A program made the position numbers and the translations under genes. Positions 43,093 through 52,268 of a DNA stretch of 64,000 nt are shown one piece after another; position 1 is the first letter of the stretch; the number at the start of each line of letters is the position of its first letter. The stretch is from Poindextera sp963706385 (GTDB lineage: Bacteria > Pseudomonadota > Alphaproteobacteria > Caulobacterales > Caulobacteraceae): contig OY970153.1 in the NCBI GenBank assembly GCA_963706385.1, positions 2,294,001 to 2,358,000 on the forward strand. Direction: 5' to 3'. The notes below the pieces were generated by a model. The model was not told where the DNA came from, did not search any database, and worked only from the letters and a program-made list of their open reading frames with translations.

Positions 43093-44538
43093 TCAAGCGC
43101 CTTTTTCCAAGGCCTCGTCCGACCCGTCCGGCTCTTCGTCGGCGTCGAACCCGCCCAGTTCGAACCCGTCGGGCAGATCGGGCGCTTCGATGTCGGCTCG
43201 GCGCCAGCGGGTGGCGACCACCGCCCCGCCCCGCCGAGCGTTGTGGAATTCAATCACCGCGCCGGTCCGCTCAAGCAGGGTCTTGGCGATGAAAAAGCCC
43301 AGGCCCATCCCGATATGGCCCGAGCGCGAGCCTTCGCCGGCCGGCCGGCTGGTGACATAGGGCTGGCCCAGGCGTCCGAGAATCTCGGAGGAAAAGCCCG
43401 GCCCGTCGTCGCGCACCTCGACCGAGACTGTCGTCTCGTCGAACCGCACGGTGACCAATACATCCGAGCGGGCGAAATCGACCGCGTTCTCGATCAACGA
43501 GGTCATGGCGTGGAGCACCTCCGGCATGCGTCGGATCTCCGGCGGCCGCACGCCGGGCGGGCCGGTGATCACCGCCTCGAGGCGCACCCCGGCCTGCAGG
43601 TGCGGCTCGATCATCTCGTTGGCGAACTGCGACAAGGTCATGCGCGCGTGGAGAGCATCGTCGGTGTCGGGCGCCTCGGTCAGCCGCCGCAAGATCTCGC
43701 GGCAGCGCTCGGCCTGGGAGACCAGAATCTCGGCGTCGTCGCGGATCTGGCCGTCCGGCGCGGCGCGGACCAACTCCTTGGCCACCACCGAGATGGTCGC
43801 CAGCGGCGTGCCGAGTTCATGCGCGGCCGCCGCGGCCAGACCTCCCAGGGCCGAAAGACGCTGCTCGCGCGCCAACACCGCCTGGGTCACGCCCAGCGCC
43901 AACTCCATCCGCGCCGCGTCGGACGCGGTGCGCCAGGCATAGCCGCCCACCGTCGCGATTCCGGCCAACAGGGCGATGGCCATGGCCAGCCGGTAGATGA
44001 TGTTCGGGTGCGGCGGCGCCGGACCGCGCGGCCAGGGCAAGGGCGCGCCCCACAGCATCAGCACCATCACCGCGGCGAAGGTCAGGGCCCCCAGCATCAG
44101 GGTGTAGCGCGGACTCAGCGTCGCGGCGGCCAGGCTGACCGGGGCGATCAGCAGCACCGCGTAGGGATTGGCGACGCCGCCAGTCAGGAACACCAGGGCC
44201 GCGACCTGCAGGATGTTGAACGCCATCTGCAGGGCCAGCTCCCATTCAAGCGCGGGCCGTCGGATCAGCCCGCCCAGGCTTAGCGCCAGGTTGAACCCCG
44301 CGGCCACCGCGATCAGCCCCAGGCAGGTGGCGTAGGGCGCGACCAGACCGGCCGCCATGGCGACCAGCACAGTGGCTAGCTCGCCTGCGACCAACAGCCA
44401 GCGTATCCGGATGATGAAGGCCAGGGTCAACCGCTCGCGCGGCAGCGGGGTCTCGCCCAGCAACCCGTCTTGCCTGGAGCCGAGCCCGGGCTTATCCAGG
44501 CTCGCCCGGCCGGCCATTGTCTGCGGCGCGTTTGTCAT
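43093..44538 (-). CDS. regB: Redox-sensing histidine kinase RegB/PrrB/ActS
   Basis: Membrane kinase of 481 residues that senses the quinone pool and cellular redox state. Six hydrophobic segments span about residues 40-215 and include the quinone-binding heptad GGVANPY. The H-box AAAAAHELGTPLATI has His240, and a cysteine 39 residues on (Cys279 in QAERCREILRRL) occupies the place of the redox-active Cys265 of Rhodobacter RegB. The HATPase part has ENAVDFA, DDGPGFS and GLGFFIAKTLLERTG. Divergent from senC, as in the classic prrBCA/regBA loci. Confidence 0.93.
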   Translation of the reverse strand: MTNAPQTMAGRASLDKPGLGSRQDGLLGETPLPRERLTLAFIIRIRWLLVAGELATVLVAMAAGLVAPYATCLGLIAVAAGFNLALSLGGLIRRPALEWELALQMAFNILQVAALVFLTGGVANPYAVLLIAPVSLAAATLSPRYTLMLGALTFAAVMVLMLWGAPLPWPRGPAPPHPNIIYRLAMAIALLAGIATVGGYAWRTASDAARMELALGVTQAVLAREQRLSALGGLAAAAAHELGTPLATISVVAKELVRAAPDGQIRDDAEILVSQAERCREILRRLTEAPDTDDALHARMTLSQFANEMIEPHLQAGVRLEAVITGPPGVRPPEIRRMPEVLHAMTSLIENAVDFARSDVLVTVRFDETTVSVEVRDDGPGFSSEILGRLGQPYVTSRPAGEGSRSGHIGMGLGFFIAKTLLERTGAVIEFHNARRGGAVVATRWRRADIEAPDLPDGFELGGFDADEEPDGSDEALEKGA

Positions 44539-44580
44539 GCCGCCAGCCTAGCAGGCCACGCGCCAGGAGATACATCCGCC

Positions 44581-45195
44581 ATGCTTCGCCGATACGCGCC
44601 CTGGGTTGTGGTGGGGTTGGCGGCGCTGATGCTGGCCGGCCTCGCGGCCTGGCGCTTCGGCGCGCCGCCCGCGCCGGGTCAGACGCAAGGCGCCGGCGCG
44701 GCGATCGGCGGGCCGTTCCACTTGGTCGACCAGACCGGCCGGCCGGTCGATCAGTCGGTGTTGAAGCGCAAATGGACTGCGGTGTTCTTCGGCTACACCT
44801 TCTGCCCGGACGTCTGCCCGACCACGCTTCAGACCCTGGGCGCGGCGAGTCAGGCGCTGGGGGCCAAGGCGAAGGACTTCCAGGTGGTGTTCATCACCGT
44901 CGATCCCGAACGCGACACGCCGGCGGTGCTGAAGGCCTATCTGTCCAGCGCCGCCTTCCCGCGCGGGACGATCGGCCTCACCGGCGCGCCCGATCAGATC
45001 GCGGCCGTCGCCAAGGCCTATGGCGTCTACTACCAGAAGCAAGGCTCTGGGACGAGCTATGCGGTCGATCACTCCTCGGCGATCTATCTGATGAACCCCG
45101 ATGGTCAGTTCGACAGCGTGATCGCCTACGGCCTGACGCCCGATCAAACCCGCGATCAGATTCTCAAGACCATGCGGCGAGGGGGCGCGGCTTGA
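44581..45195 (+). CDS. senC: SCO1/SenC family copper chaperone (PrrC-like)
   Basis: Membrane-anchored thioredoxin-fold protein, 204 residues, delivering copper to cytochrome oxidase. After an N-terminal anchor (YAPWVVVGLAALMLAGLAAW) comes the copper site CxxxC in TFCPDVCPTT, and the third ligand His in VDHSSAIYLMNPDG. Located back to back with regB, as in photosynthetic and respiratory alphaproteobacteria where SenC/PrrC modulates the RegBA signal. Confidence 0.93.
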   Translation: MLRRYAPWVVVGLAALMLAGLAAWRFGAPPAPGQTQGAGAAIGGPFHLVDQTGRPVDQSVLKRKWTAVFFGYTFCPDVCPTTLQTLGAASQALGAKAKDFQVVFITVDPERDTPAVLKAYLSSAAFPRGTIGLTGAPDQIAAVAKAYGVYYQKQGSGTSYAVDHSSAIYLMNPDGQFDSVIAYGLTPDQTRDQILKTMRRGGAA

Positions 45196-45291
45196 CCCCA
45201 TGGGATGACTGGACTCTAGTAACCTCGCGAGTGCTATGCTGCGCCGCACAATGCGCAATGCGCCCTCCCCTTACCCCGCGAGGATCGGCTG

Positions 45292-46563
45292 ATGCTCTAT
45301 GCGATGCATGAGGCGGCCTATTATGCCTCCACCCCGCTGCGCCTGGCCGTGCGCCTGGCCCGCGATTTCTGGAGTTCGCCGCTGAACCCGGCGGCCGAAA
45401 GCACAGCGGGACGTACGATCTACGCCGCCAGTGACCTGTTCGCCAATGTCACCCGCCGTTATGGCAAGCCGGCGTGGAACATAGATTCGGCGCTGATCGA
45501 CGGGACAGAGGTTCGAGTGCGTCCGGCCGCCGTCTGGTCCTCGCCCTGGGCTAAGTTGATTCACTTCACCCGCGACATGGCCGACATGCGCCGCGCTGGG
45601 CGCACTAAGCTGGAGCCGGCGGTGTTGATCGTCGCGCCCCTATCGGGCCACTACGCCACTTTGCTGCGCGGCACGGTGCAGGCCTTCCTGCAGGACCACG
45701 AGGTCTATGTCACCGACTGGTCGAACGCGCGGGAGGCGCCGATGCTGGAGGGCCGGTTCGACTTCCACGACTACATCGACCACGTGCGCGAGATGCTGAC
45801 GGCGCTGGGGCCGCGCCCGCACGTGGTGGCGGTCTGCCAGCCGGGCCCGCCGGTGCTGGCCGCCGCCAGCCTGATGGCCGAGGACGGCCATCCCTCCAGG
45901 CCCGCGACCATGACCTTCATGGGCTCGCCGATCGATGCGCGCCTGTCGCCCACGGTCACCAACCGGTTGGCCGAGGAACGGCCGTTCACCTGGTTCCAGC
46001 GGCAGATGATCTACACCGTCCCGCCGCCCTATCCGGGGGTGATGCGCCGGGTCTATCCGGGCTTCGTCCAGCTGTTCAGCTTCATGTCGATGAACCTGGA
46101 GCGGCACCACGAGGCCCACCAGCGCTATTTCAACCATCTGGTCGGCGGCGACGGCGACAGCGCGGAAAAGCACCTGGAGTTCTACGACGAATACCTCTCG
46201 GTGCTCGACCTGTCCGAGGAGTTCTACCTGCAGACCATCGAGATCGTGTTCCAGAAGTATCTGCTGCCCAAAGGCGAGCTGGTCCACCGCGGCCGGCCGG
46301 TGCGGCCCGAGGCGATCACCGACATCGGCCTGATGACCGTCGAGGGCGAGAACGACGACATCTCCGGCATCGGCCAGACCCAGGCCGCCCACGTTTTGTG
46401 CGCCGGCCTGCCCGACGCGCTGAAGGAGGACTACGTCCAACCGGGCGTCGGCCACTATGGGGTGTTCAACGGCAGGCGCTTCCGCGAGGAGATATACCCG
46501 CGCGTGCGCGGCTTCATCAAGCGTCTCGACCACGCCGGCGAGCGGGCGGCGGACGCCGCATAG
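45292..46563 (+). CDS. phaZ: Intracellular polyhydroxyalkanoate depolymerase
   Basis: PhaZ-type depolymerase, 423 residues, alpha/beta hydrolase that mobilises stored polyhydroxybutyrate. The catalytic nucleophile box is VCQPGPP, with cysteine in place of the usual serine, as in Cupriavidus PhaZ1. Other family stretches are APLSGHYATLLRGTVQ, VYVTDWSNAREAP, MGSPIDARLSPTVTN and the C-terminal histidine region QPGVGHYGVFNGRRF. No signal peptide, consistent with granule-associated action. No phaC or phasin gene is adjacent. Confidence 0.93.
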   Translation: MLYAMHEAAYYASTPLRLAVRLARDFWSSPLNPAAESTAGRTIYAASDLFANVTRRYGKPAWNIDSALIDGTEVRVRPAAVWSSPWAKLIHFTRDMADMRRAGRTKLEPAVLIVAPLSGHYATLLRGTVQAFLQDHEVYVTDWSNAREAPMLEGRFDFHDYIDHVREMLTALGPRPHVVAVCQPGPPVLAAASLMAEDGHPSRPATMTFMGSPIDARLSPTVTNRLAEERPFTWFQRQMIYTVPPPYPGVMRRVYPGFVQLFSFMSMNLERHHEAHQRYFNHLVGGDGDSAEKHLEFYDEYLSVLDLSEEFYLQTIEIVFQKYLLPKGELVHRGRPVRPEAITDIGLMTVEGENDDISGIGQTQAAHVLCAGLPDALKEDYVQPGVGHYGVFNGRRFREEIYPRVRGFIKRLDHAGERAADAA

Positions 46564-46603
46564 GCGGGCTGACACGCACCCGATTCGCGGCCTAACTGGG
46601 CGC

Positions 46604-47359
46604 ATGGGTCTTTTCCGTTTCAGAGGCTACGCCGACGGCGACCGCATCGAGGTGGCCGGCGCGCCGGTGGTGCTGCGGGTCAGCGCCCGGGCGCGGCGCG
46701 TCAGCCTGAGGCTCGACCCCGCCCGCCGCGAAATCATCGCCACCGCGCCCGCGCCGCGGCTTCTGGGCGAGGCCGCGGCCTTCGCCGGCGAGCGGGCCGG
46801 CTGGATCGCCGCCCGTCTGGCGGAGTTGCCGCAAAATGCGCGGATCGCGCCGGGGATGGTGATCGAGCTCCTGGGCGCGCCCTGCGTCCTGGAGGCGGGA
46901 CCGGGCCGTGGCCGCTGGCGGCCGGCGGCCGACGACGGGCCCCTGACGCTGATCGCGCCCGGCGAGGGCGAGGCCTTCGCCCGCGCGGCGATGCGCCTGC
47001 TCAAGGCTGAGGCGCGCCGCGTCCTGACCGAGCGGACCGAGAGCCATGCGCTGAATCTGGGCCGGCCCCTGCCGGTGGTTTCGATCATGGACGCGCGGGC
47101 CCGCTGGGGCTCCTGCCGCCCGCCCCGGCCCAGCGGTTTCGGCGCGGGGTTTGAGGTCGGGCGCATCCGCTATTCCTGGCGGCTGGTGCTCGCGCCGTTT
47201 CCGGTGATGGACTACGTCGCCGCCCACGAATGCGCCCACCTGATCGAGGCCAACCATTCGCCCCGCTTCTGGGCGGTGCTGCGCGGCCTGGTGGGCGATC
47301 CGCGGCCGCACCGCGCCTGGCTGCGGGCCAACGGGGCCAGGCTGCACGCGTTCGGCTAA
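46604..47359 (+). CDS. YgjP/M48-like zinc metallopeptidase-family protein
   Basis: DUF45/YgjP family, 251 residues. The zinc-binding motif HECAHLIEANHSPRFW has HExxH with the third ligand in the following N-H-S-x-x-F-W element; upstream MDARARWGSC is the other family signature. Function of YgjP proteins is not settled. ATG 46604 was chosen because the sequence before it is intergenic. The gene converges on the penicillin-binding protein gene with two bases between the stops. Confidence 0.87.
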   Translation: MGLFRFRGYADGDRIEVAGAPVVLRVSARARRVSLRLDPARREIIATAPAPRLLGEAAAFAGERAGWIAARLAELPQNARIAPGMVIELLGAPCVLEAGPGRGRWRPAADDGPLTLIAPGEGEAFARAAMRLLKAEARRVLTERTESHALNLGRPLPVVSIMDARARWGSCRPPRPSGFGAGFEVGRIRYSWRLVLAPFPVMDYVAAHECAHLIEANHSPRFWAVLRGLVGDPRPHRAWLRANGARLHAFG

Positions 47360-47361
47360 GC

Positions 47362-49359
47362 TCAGCCAGGCGGCGGCTCGATCTCGGGCCGTCTGGTCTC
47401 GGGCGCCTGGGCCGCGGGGGTCTGGTTCGCCGCCTGGCCGCTCTGGCCATTGGCTTGGGACAGGATGTCGCCGATCAGGTCGCCCGAGCCGGCCGGGGCG
47501 GTGGCGCCAGGGATGGCCTGGACGTTCAGCCGGGGCAGGCTGGCGGCCATGAAGCCGCGCCAGATCTCCGCCGGCGAGGCGCCGCCGGTCACCTTGCGCA
47601 TCGGGGTGTTGTCGTCGCGGCCCGTCCAGACCGCGGCGGTGAAGCCGCCGGTGTAGCCGATGAACCAGGCGTCGCGGTAGTCGCTGGTGGTGCCGGTCTT
47701 GCCGGCCAGGTCGTAGCCGCCGATCTTGGCTCTCGCGCCGGTGCCGTCGGCGACCACCTCGCGCATCATCTGGATCATGTAGGACAGGGCCGGCTGGCCG
47801 ATCACCGCCTCGCGCGCGGGCGAAGCCAGGTTGTGGTCGTACAGCACCTTGCCCGCGGCGGTGCGGATCCGGCCGATGCCGTAAGCCTTGGTCGCATAGC
47901 CGCCGTTGGAGAAGGCCGCATAGGCCTGGGCCATCTCGATCGGGGTGACCTCGACCGCGCCGAGCGCCATCGAGGGGCTGGTCTGGATCTGGGAAGTGAT
48001 GCCCAGCCGGTGGGCGGTGGCGGCGACATTGTCGGTCCCGACCTCGTTGCCGAGCCGCGCGGCCACGGTGTTGATCGACTGGGCCAGCGCGGTCTGCAGG
48101 GTGATCGGGCCGAGGTATTTGCCGGTGTAGTTGCGCGGCTGCCAGTCGCCGATGGTGATCGGCTCGTCGACCACCGGATCGTTCGGCGTGTGGCCGCGCT
48201 CCATCGCGGTCAGGTAGACGAACGGCTTGAACGAGGAGCCGGCTTGGCGCTGGGCTAGGCTGGCGCGGTCGTACGGGCTGGTGACGTAGTCGTCCCCCCC
48301 GACATAGGCGCGGATGCGTCCCTCGCCGTCCAGCGCGACCAGCGCCGCCTGCTGCACCCCCTTGCTCGGCCCGTCGCGCATCAACACGTCGCGCACGGCG
48401 CGTTCGGCGTTCTGCTGGATCGGCAGGTCCAGCGTGGTCTCGACCACCAGGTCTTCCTGCGGTTGGCCCACCAGGTCGCGGACCTGTTGATCGACCCAGT
48501 CGACGAAATACTGGGCGTTCTGGTTGGCCAGGGTGGCCGAAACCCTGACCGGCTGGGCGAAGGCCTGATCGCGTTGGGCCGGGGTGATGGCGTGGGTCTC
48601 GACCATCTTGTCCAGAACGATGGTGGCCCGCCGTTCGGCCCGGTCGGTGGCCGAGACCGGACTGTAGCGCGAGGGCCCCTTCATCAGCCCGGCCAGCAGC
48701 GCGGCCTCGCCGACGGAAAGCCTGGACGCCGGCTCGTTGAAATAGCGTTGCGAGGCGGCCTCGATGCCATAGGCGCCTTCGCCGAAATAGACCCGGTTCA
48801 GATAGAGCGAGAGGATCTGTTTCTTGCTGAACTTGGTCTCCAGCCAGACCGCCAGAATCAGTTCCTGGATCTTGCGCTTGGGCGTCTTGTCGGGGGTCAG
48901 GAACAGGTTGCGCGCCAGCTGCTGGGTGATGGTCGAGGCGCCCTGGACCACGTGGCCGGCGCGCAGGTCGGCGATCAGCGAGCGGGCCATGGCGATCGGG
49001 TCGAATCCGAAGTGTTGGTAGAATCGCTGGTCCTCGATCGCCACGAACGCGGCGGGCACATAGGCCGGCAGCTCGTCCAGATTCACCGGCGGCGAGAACT
49101 GGCTGCCTCGCACCGCGATCTGGCCGCCCGAGCGGTCGAGGTAGGAGACCGACGGCTGACGGGTGACGTTGAAGATCTTGGAGGTGTCGGGCAGGTCGGT
49201 GGCGAACACCGCGAACACCGCGGCCAGCGCGATCAGGCCCCAGACCGCGACGACCAGGGTCCAGTAGAGCAGTCTTTGCGGGAAACCGCGCCCACGGCGG
49301 GGCTCTCGTCCCGATCCGCCGCCCGCCTGGCCAGGTGCGCGGCCTTGGCCGTTCGCCAT
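47362..49359 (-). CDS. Class A penicillin-binding protein 1A (transglycosylase/transpeptidase)
   Basis: Bifunctional peptidoglycan synthase of 665 residues. One N-terminal transmembrane segment (LLYWTLVVAVWGLIALAAVFAV) is followed by the GT51 transglycosylase (AIEDQRFYQHFGFDP with catalytic Glu, QGASTITQQLARN, YLNRVYFGEGAYG) and the transpeptidase domain with nucleophile Ser in GSSFKPFVYLTA, the SxN region and KTGTTSDYRDAWFIGYT. ATG 49359 (MANGQGRAPG) is preferred over 49413. The C-terminus is Gln/Pro rich. Shorter than classic PBP1a, resembling PbpX/Pbp1A-type alphaproteobacterial enzymes. Confidence 0.92.
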   Translation of the reverse strand: MANGQGRAPGQAGGGSGREPRRGRGFPQRLLYWTLVVAVWGLIALAAVFAVFATDLPDTSKIFNVTRQPSVSYLDRSGGQIAVRGSQFSPPVNLDELPAYVPAAFVAIEDQRFYQHFGFDPIAMARSLIADLRAGHVVQGASTITQQLARNLFLTPDKTPKRKIQELILAVWLETKFSKKQILSLYLNRVYFGEGAYGIEAASQRYFNEPASRLSVGEAALLAGLMKGPSRYSPVSATDRAERRATIVLDKMVETHAITPAQRDQAFAQPVRVSATLANQNAQYFVDWVDQQVRDLVGQPQEDLVVETTLDLPIQQNAERAVRDVLMRDGPSKGVQQAALVALDGEGRIRAYVGGDDYVTSPYDRASLAQRQAGSSFKPFVYLTAMERGHTPNDPVVDEPITIGDWQPRNYTGKYLGPITLQTALAQSINTVAARLGNEVGTDNVAATAHRLGITSQIQTSPSMALGAVEVTPIEMAQAYAAFSNGGYATKAYGIGRIRTAAGKVLYDHNLASPAREAVIGQPALSYMIQMMREVVADGTGARAKIGGYDLAGKTGTTSDYRDAWFIGYTGGFTAAVWTGRDDNTPMRKVTGGASPAEIWRGFMAASLPRLNVQAIPGATAPAGSGDLIGDILSQANGQSGQAANQTPAAQAPETRRPEIEPPPG

Positions 49360-49537
49360 CGTATCGTTCTCCGCGATGCGGCGCCCCCGCCCCGCCGCCC
49401 GCTCATATCCCAAGTCGAAGGGGTGGCTCCAGAGGGTTGACGAACGGTGAATCCGGCGCGCAACCGGTTAGGAGGCCATGACTTCGCCATCTGACACGGC
49501 TAGCGTTCGCCCCGGGTGGCGCGGCTTGGGAGAGCGC

Positions 49538-49861
49538 ATGGTGAAGACGATCGCAGTCTGGACGACGACGGTGGCGTTCGGCGCCGCGGCGCTAGCCGGT
49601 TGCGCGAGCACGTCCAAATCGGCCAATGATTGGGTCGGCGGCGATCCGGCCCGCTTGGCCGCCGACATGGCCGCATGCCGCGACGAGAGCGCCGGCGTCG
49701 ATGTCAATGCGGCCGCCGGCTACTCGGATCCCCGCTATGGCCTGACCAGCGCCATGGCCGCGGCGGTGGCCAAGGACAATCCGCTGACCGACACCAGCCC
49801 GCAGATCCGCGCGGCGGCCTTCGCGACCTGCATGACCGACAAGGGCTGGCGCCAGCCCTAG
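49538..49861 (+). CDS. Small hypothetical lipoprotein
   Basis: A 107-residue predicted lipoprotein: hydrophobic N-terminus ending in lipobox AALAGC (Cys near residue 22) with a short Ser/Thr-rich tail. The remaining DPARLAADMAACRDES and TCMTDKGWRQ hold two cysteines of a pattern seen in small envelope proteins with a C-x-x-x-K-G-W ending. Function unknown. ATG 49538 is preceded by GGGAGAG. It precedes recQ by 42 bases. Confidence 0.8.
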   Translation: MVKTIAVWTTTVAFGAAALAGCASTSKSANDWVGGDPARLAADMAACRDESAGVDVNAAAGYSDPRYGLTSAMAAAVAKDNPLTDTSPQIRAAAFATCMTDKGWRQP

Positions 49862-49903
49862 CGATCGTTGGCGGACGGACCGGCCTCGGCCATAACCAGG
49901 CGC

Positions 49904-51736
49904 GTGAGCCCCGATTCGCTTCTCGCTTCCGCCCGAGCGGTCCTGCTTCGCACCTTCGGCCACGCGGACTTCCGCGGTCTGCAAGGCGAGGTGATCGGTG
50001 AGGTGCTGGCCGGCCGCAGCGCCGTGGCCGTGCTGCCCACCGGCGGCGGCAAGAGCCTGTGCTACCAGGTCCCCAGCCTGATGCGGCCGGGCCTGGGCCT
50101 GGTGGTCTCGCCGCTGATCGCCCTGATGACCGACCAGGTCGCCGCGCTGCGGCAGTCGGGCGTCGCCGCCGCACGGCTGGATTCCAGCACCGAGCCGGAC
50201 GAGCGCGCGCAGACCTGGCGGTCGATCGAGGCGGGCCGGCTCGATCTGCTCTACCTTTCGCCGGAGGGCTTGATGCAGCCGGCCATGCTCGAGCGTCTGG
50301 TCCGGCTGGACATCGCCCTGGTGGCGATCGACGAGGCCCATTGCGTCAGCCAGTGGGGCCACGACTTCCGGCCCGAGTACCGCATGCTGGGCAAGCTCGC
50401 CGAGCTGTTCCCGAACGCTCCGCGCCTGGCGGTCACCGCCACGGCCGATGCGCGCACGCGGCGCGACATCGTCACCGAACTGCGGCTGGACGGCGCGCGC
50501 GAGTTCGTCGCCAGCTTCGCCCGGCCCGAACTGATCCTGTTCGCCGAGCGCAAGTCCGGGCGGGGGCGAAAGCGCGTGCTGGAGCTGGTCACCCAGCGCC
50601 GCGGCCGGGCGGGCGTGGTCTACGCCGGCTCGCGCGACGGCGCCGACGAGATGGCCGCCAGCCTGGTCGAGGCCGGCATGCCGGCGCTGGCCTACCACGC
50701 CGGGCTGGACAAGGCCGTCCGCGCCCAGAGGCTGGACGCGTTCCTGCGGGCCGAGGATGCGGTGATGGTGGCGACCATCGCCTTTGGCATGGGCATCGAC
50801 AAGCCTGACGTGCGGTTCGTCATCCACGCCGATCCGCCGGCCTCGATCGAGGCCTATTGGCAGGAGATCGGCCGCGCCGGCCGCGACGGCGAGCCGGCCG
50901 AGGGGATCACCCTCTATGGCGCGGCGGATTTCAACTGGGCGCTTCGGCGCATCGAGACCCGCGAGCTCACGGGCGAGGTCCGCCAGGTCCAGGTGCGCAA
51001 GGCCCGCCAGCTCTACGCGATGCTGGACGGCATGGGTTGCCGGGCCGCGGCGGTGCGTCGCTATTTCGGCGAGACCGGGGTCGAGCCGTGCGGGCAATGC
51101 GACCTGTGCCTGGAGCCACCCGAGGCGATCGATGCGACCCTGTCGGCCCAGAAGGCGCTGTCGGCCGTGCATCGCCTGGGCGGGCGGCTCGGGCGCGGCC
51201 GGGTGATCGAGCACCTGCTCGGCAAGACCAAGACCCCCAGCGCGGCCGAGACCGAGCTTTCGACCTTCGGCGTCGGGCGCGAGTTCAGCCCGGCCGGCTG
51301 GCGCGACCTGATCGATCAGCTGCTGTTCGAGGGCCTGCTGCGCGAGGATCCGAACGAGGGGCGCCCGCTGCTCGGCCTGGGCGAGCCCGAGGCGGTGCGG
51401 GCGGTCTATCGCGGCGAGCGATCCGTCCAGCTGCGCCGCGCGCCCGAGGCGCATGATCCGACGACCCGCTCGGGCCGCCCGCGCAAGGGCCGCGAGGCGG
51501 TGGCGCTGGGCGAGGCCGACCGCGGCCTGTTCGAGCTCTTGCGCGTCTGGCGGCGCGACGAGGCCGCCCGGCAGGCCGTGCCGCCCTACGTGATCTTCCA
51601 CGACCGCACCCTGGCCGAGATCGCCGGGGCCAAGCCGAAATCCGCCGCCGCCCTGGCCCGCATCGGCGGCGTCGGCCAGGGCAAGCTCGAACGCTACGGC
51701 GCGGCGGTGCTGGCCCTGGTGGCCGGCGAGGGGTAG
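49904..51736 (+). CDS. recQ: ATP-dependent DNA helicase RecQ
   Basis: Superfamily 2 3'-5' helicase, 610 residues. Helicase motifs: FRGLQGEVI (motif 0), Walker A LPTGGGKSLCYQVP, DEAH box IDEAHCVSQWGHDFRPEY, TATA region and YWQEIGRAGRDGEP (motif VI). The RecQ-C zinc cysteines appear in RRYFGE with CGQCDLC, and an HRDC-like domain ends the protein (about residues 535-610). GTG 49904 is chosen; a TTG at 49868 would add 12 residues without homology. No SOS box precedes it. Confidence 0.94.
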   Translation: MSPDSLLASARAVLLRTFGHADFRGLQGEVIGEVLAGRSAVAVLPTGGGKSLCYQVPSLMRPGLGLVVSPLIALMTDQVAALRQSGVAAARLDSSTEPDERAQTWRSIEAGRLDLLYLSPEGLMQPAMLERLVRLDIALVAIDEAHCVSQWGHDFRPEYRMLGKLAELFPNAPRLAVTATADARTRRDIVTELRLDGAREFVASFARPELILFAERKSGRGRKRVLELVTQRRGRAGVVYAGSRDGADEMAASLVEAGMPALAYHAGLDKAVRAQRLDAFLRAEDAVMVATIAFGMGIDKPDVRFVIHADPPASIEAYWQEIGRAGRDGEPAEGITLYGAADFNWALRRIETRELTGEVRQVQVRKARQLYAMLDGMGCRAAAVRRYFGETGVEPCGQCDLCLEPPEAIDATLSAQKALSAVHRLGGRLGRGRVIEHLLGKTKTPSAAETELSTFGVGREFSPAGWRDLIDQLLFEGLLREDPNEGRPLLGLGEPEAVRAVYRGERSVQLRRAPEAHDPTTRSGRPRKGREAVALGEADRGLFELLRVWRRDEAARQAVPPYVIFHDRTLAEIAGAKPKSAAALARIGGVGQGKLERYGAAVLALVAGEG

Positions 51737-51839
51737 GGGCCAGCCGCACAGCCATCGCCGAAGGTCCGGTTCGGGACGGCGCGCGTCGGGTGTTTGCGAG
51801 CCGAAGCCGTCATCCTTCGCCAGCCTAGAAATGCCGGAT

Positions 51840-52256
51840 TCAGGCTGAGAAGTTCAATTCCACAGTCACTCCCGACGGATCGGTCAGGAACACCTGGCGC
51901 AGGTTCAGCTCCGGAACGGACCGTTCGATATAGGCCGCGCCAGCAGCGACACAGCGGTTGCGCAACGCCGGCCAATCCTCGGCGAGGAAGGCGATATGGT
52001 CGATCGGGCCGGCGCTTCCCTGCCCCGCATTGTGGCGGACGCCCAGGTAGTCGTTGAGGGCCTCCGGCGCGGCGCTCCCGATCAGATGAACCACGCCCAG
52101 CTCGGACTCGTCCTCACCGAGGTAAAGCCAGACGCCCGGGAAGGCGAAGGGCGGTCGGAAGCCGACGCGAAACTGGAGAACATCTTCGTAGAAGCGCCGC
52201 GAGGCCTCCAAGTCCTGGGCGCGGACGGCGTAGTGGGCCAGCTTGCGGACAGGCAT
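51840..52256 (-). CDS. VOC-family (glyoxalase/dioxygenase fold) protein
   Basis: Small metal-binding vicinal-oxygen-chelate protein, 138 residues with two paired beta-alpha-beta-beta-beta units: LAHYAVRAQDLEASRRFYEDVL in the first and IDHIAFLAEDWPALRNRC in the second, ending in the common FLTDPSGVTVELNF. Histidine 8, the His in the second unit and the final Glu could bind metal. It lies 12 bases after the flavin oxidoreductase stop in the same direction, so it likely acts in the same catabolic step. Confidence 0.88.
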   Translation of the reverse strand: MPVRKLAHYAVRAQDLEASRRFYEDVLQFRVGFRPPFAFPGVWLYLGEDESELGVVHLIGSAAPEALNDYLGVRHNAGQGSAGPIDHIAFLAEDWPALRNRCVAAGAAYIERSVPELNLRQVFLTDPSGVTVELNFSA

Positions 52257-52268
52257 GGCGGCAGATCC

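Noticed and set aside
42091..44283. 730-residue plus-strand open frame across regA and regB
   Set aside because: Runs through lipocalin, regA and regB; Arg/Gly/His rich without motifs; shadow.
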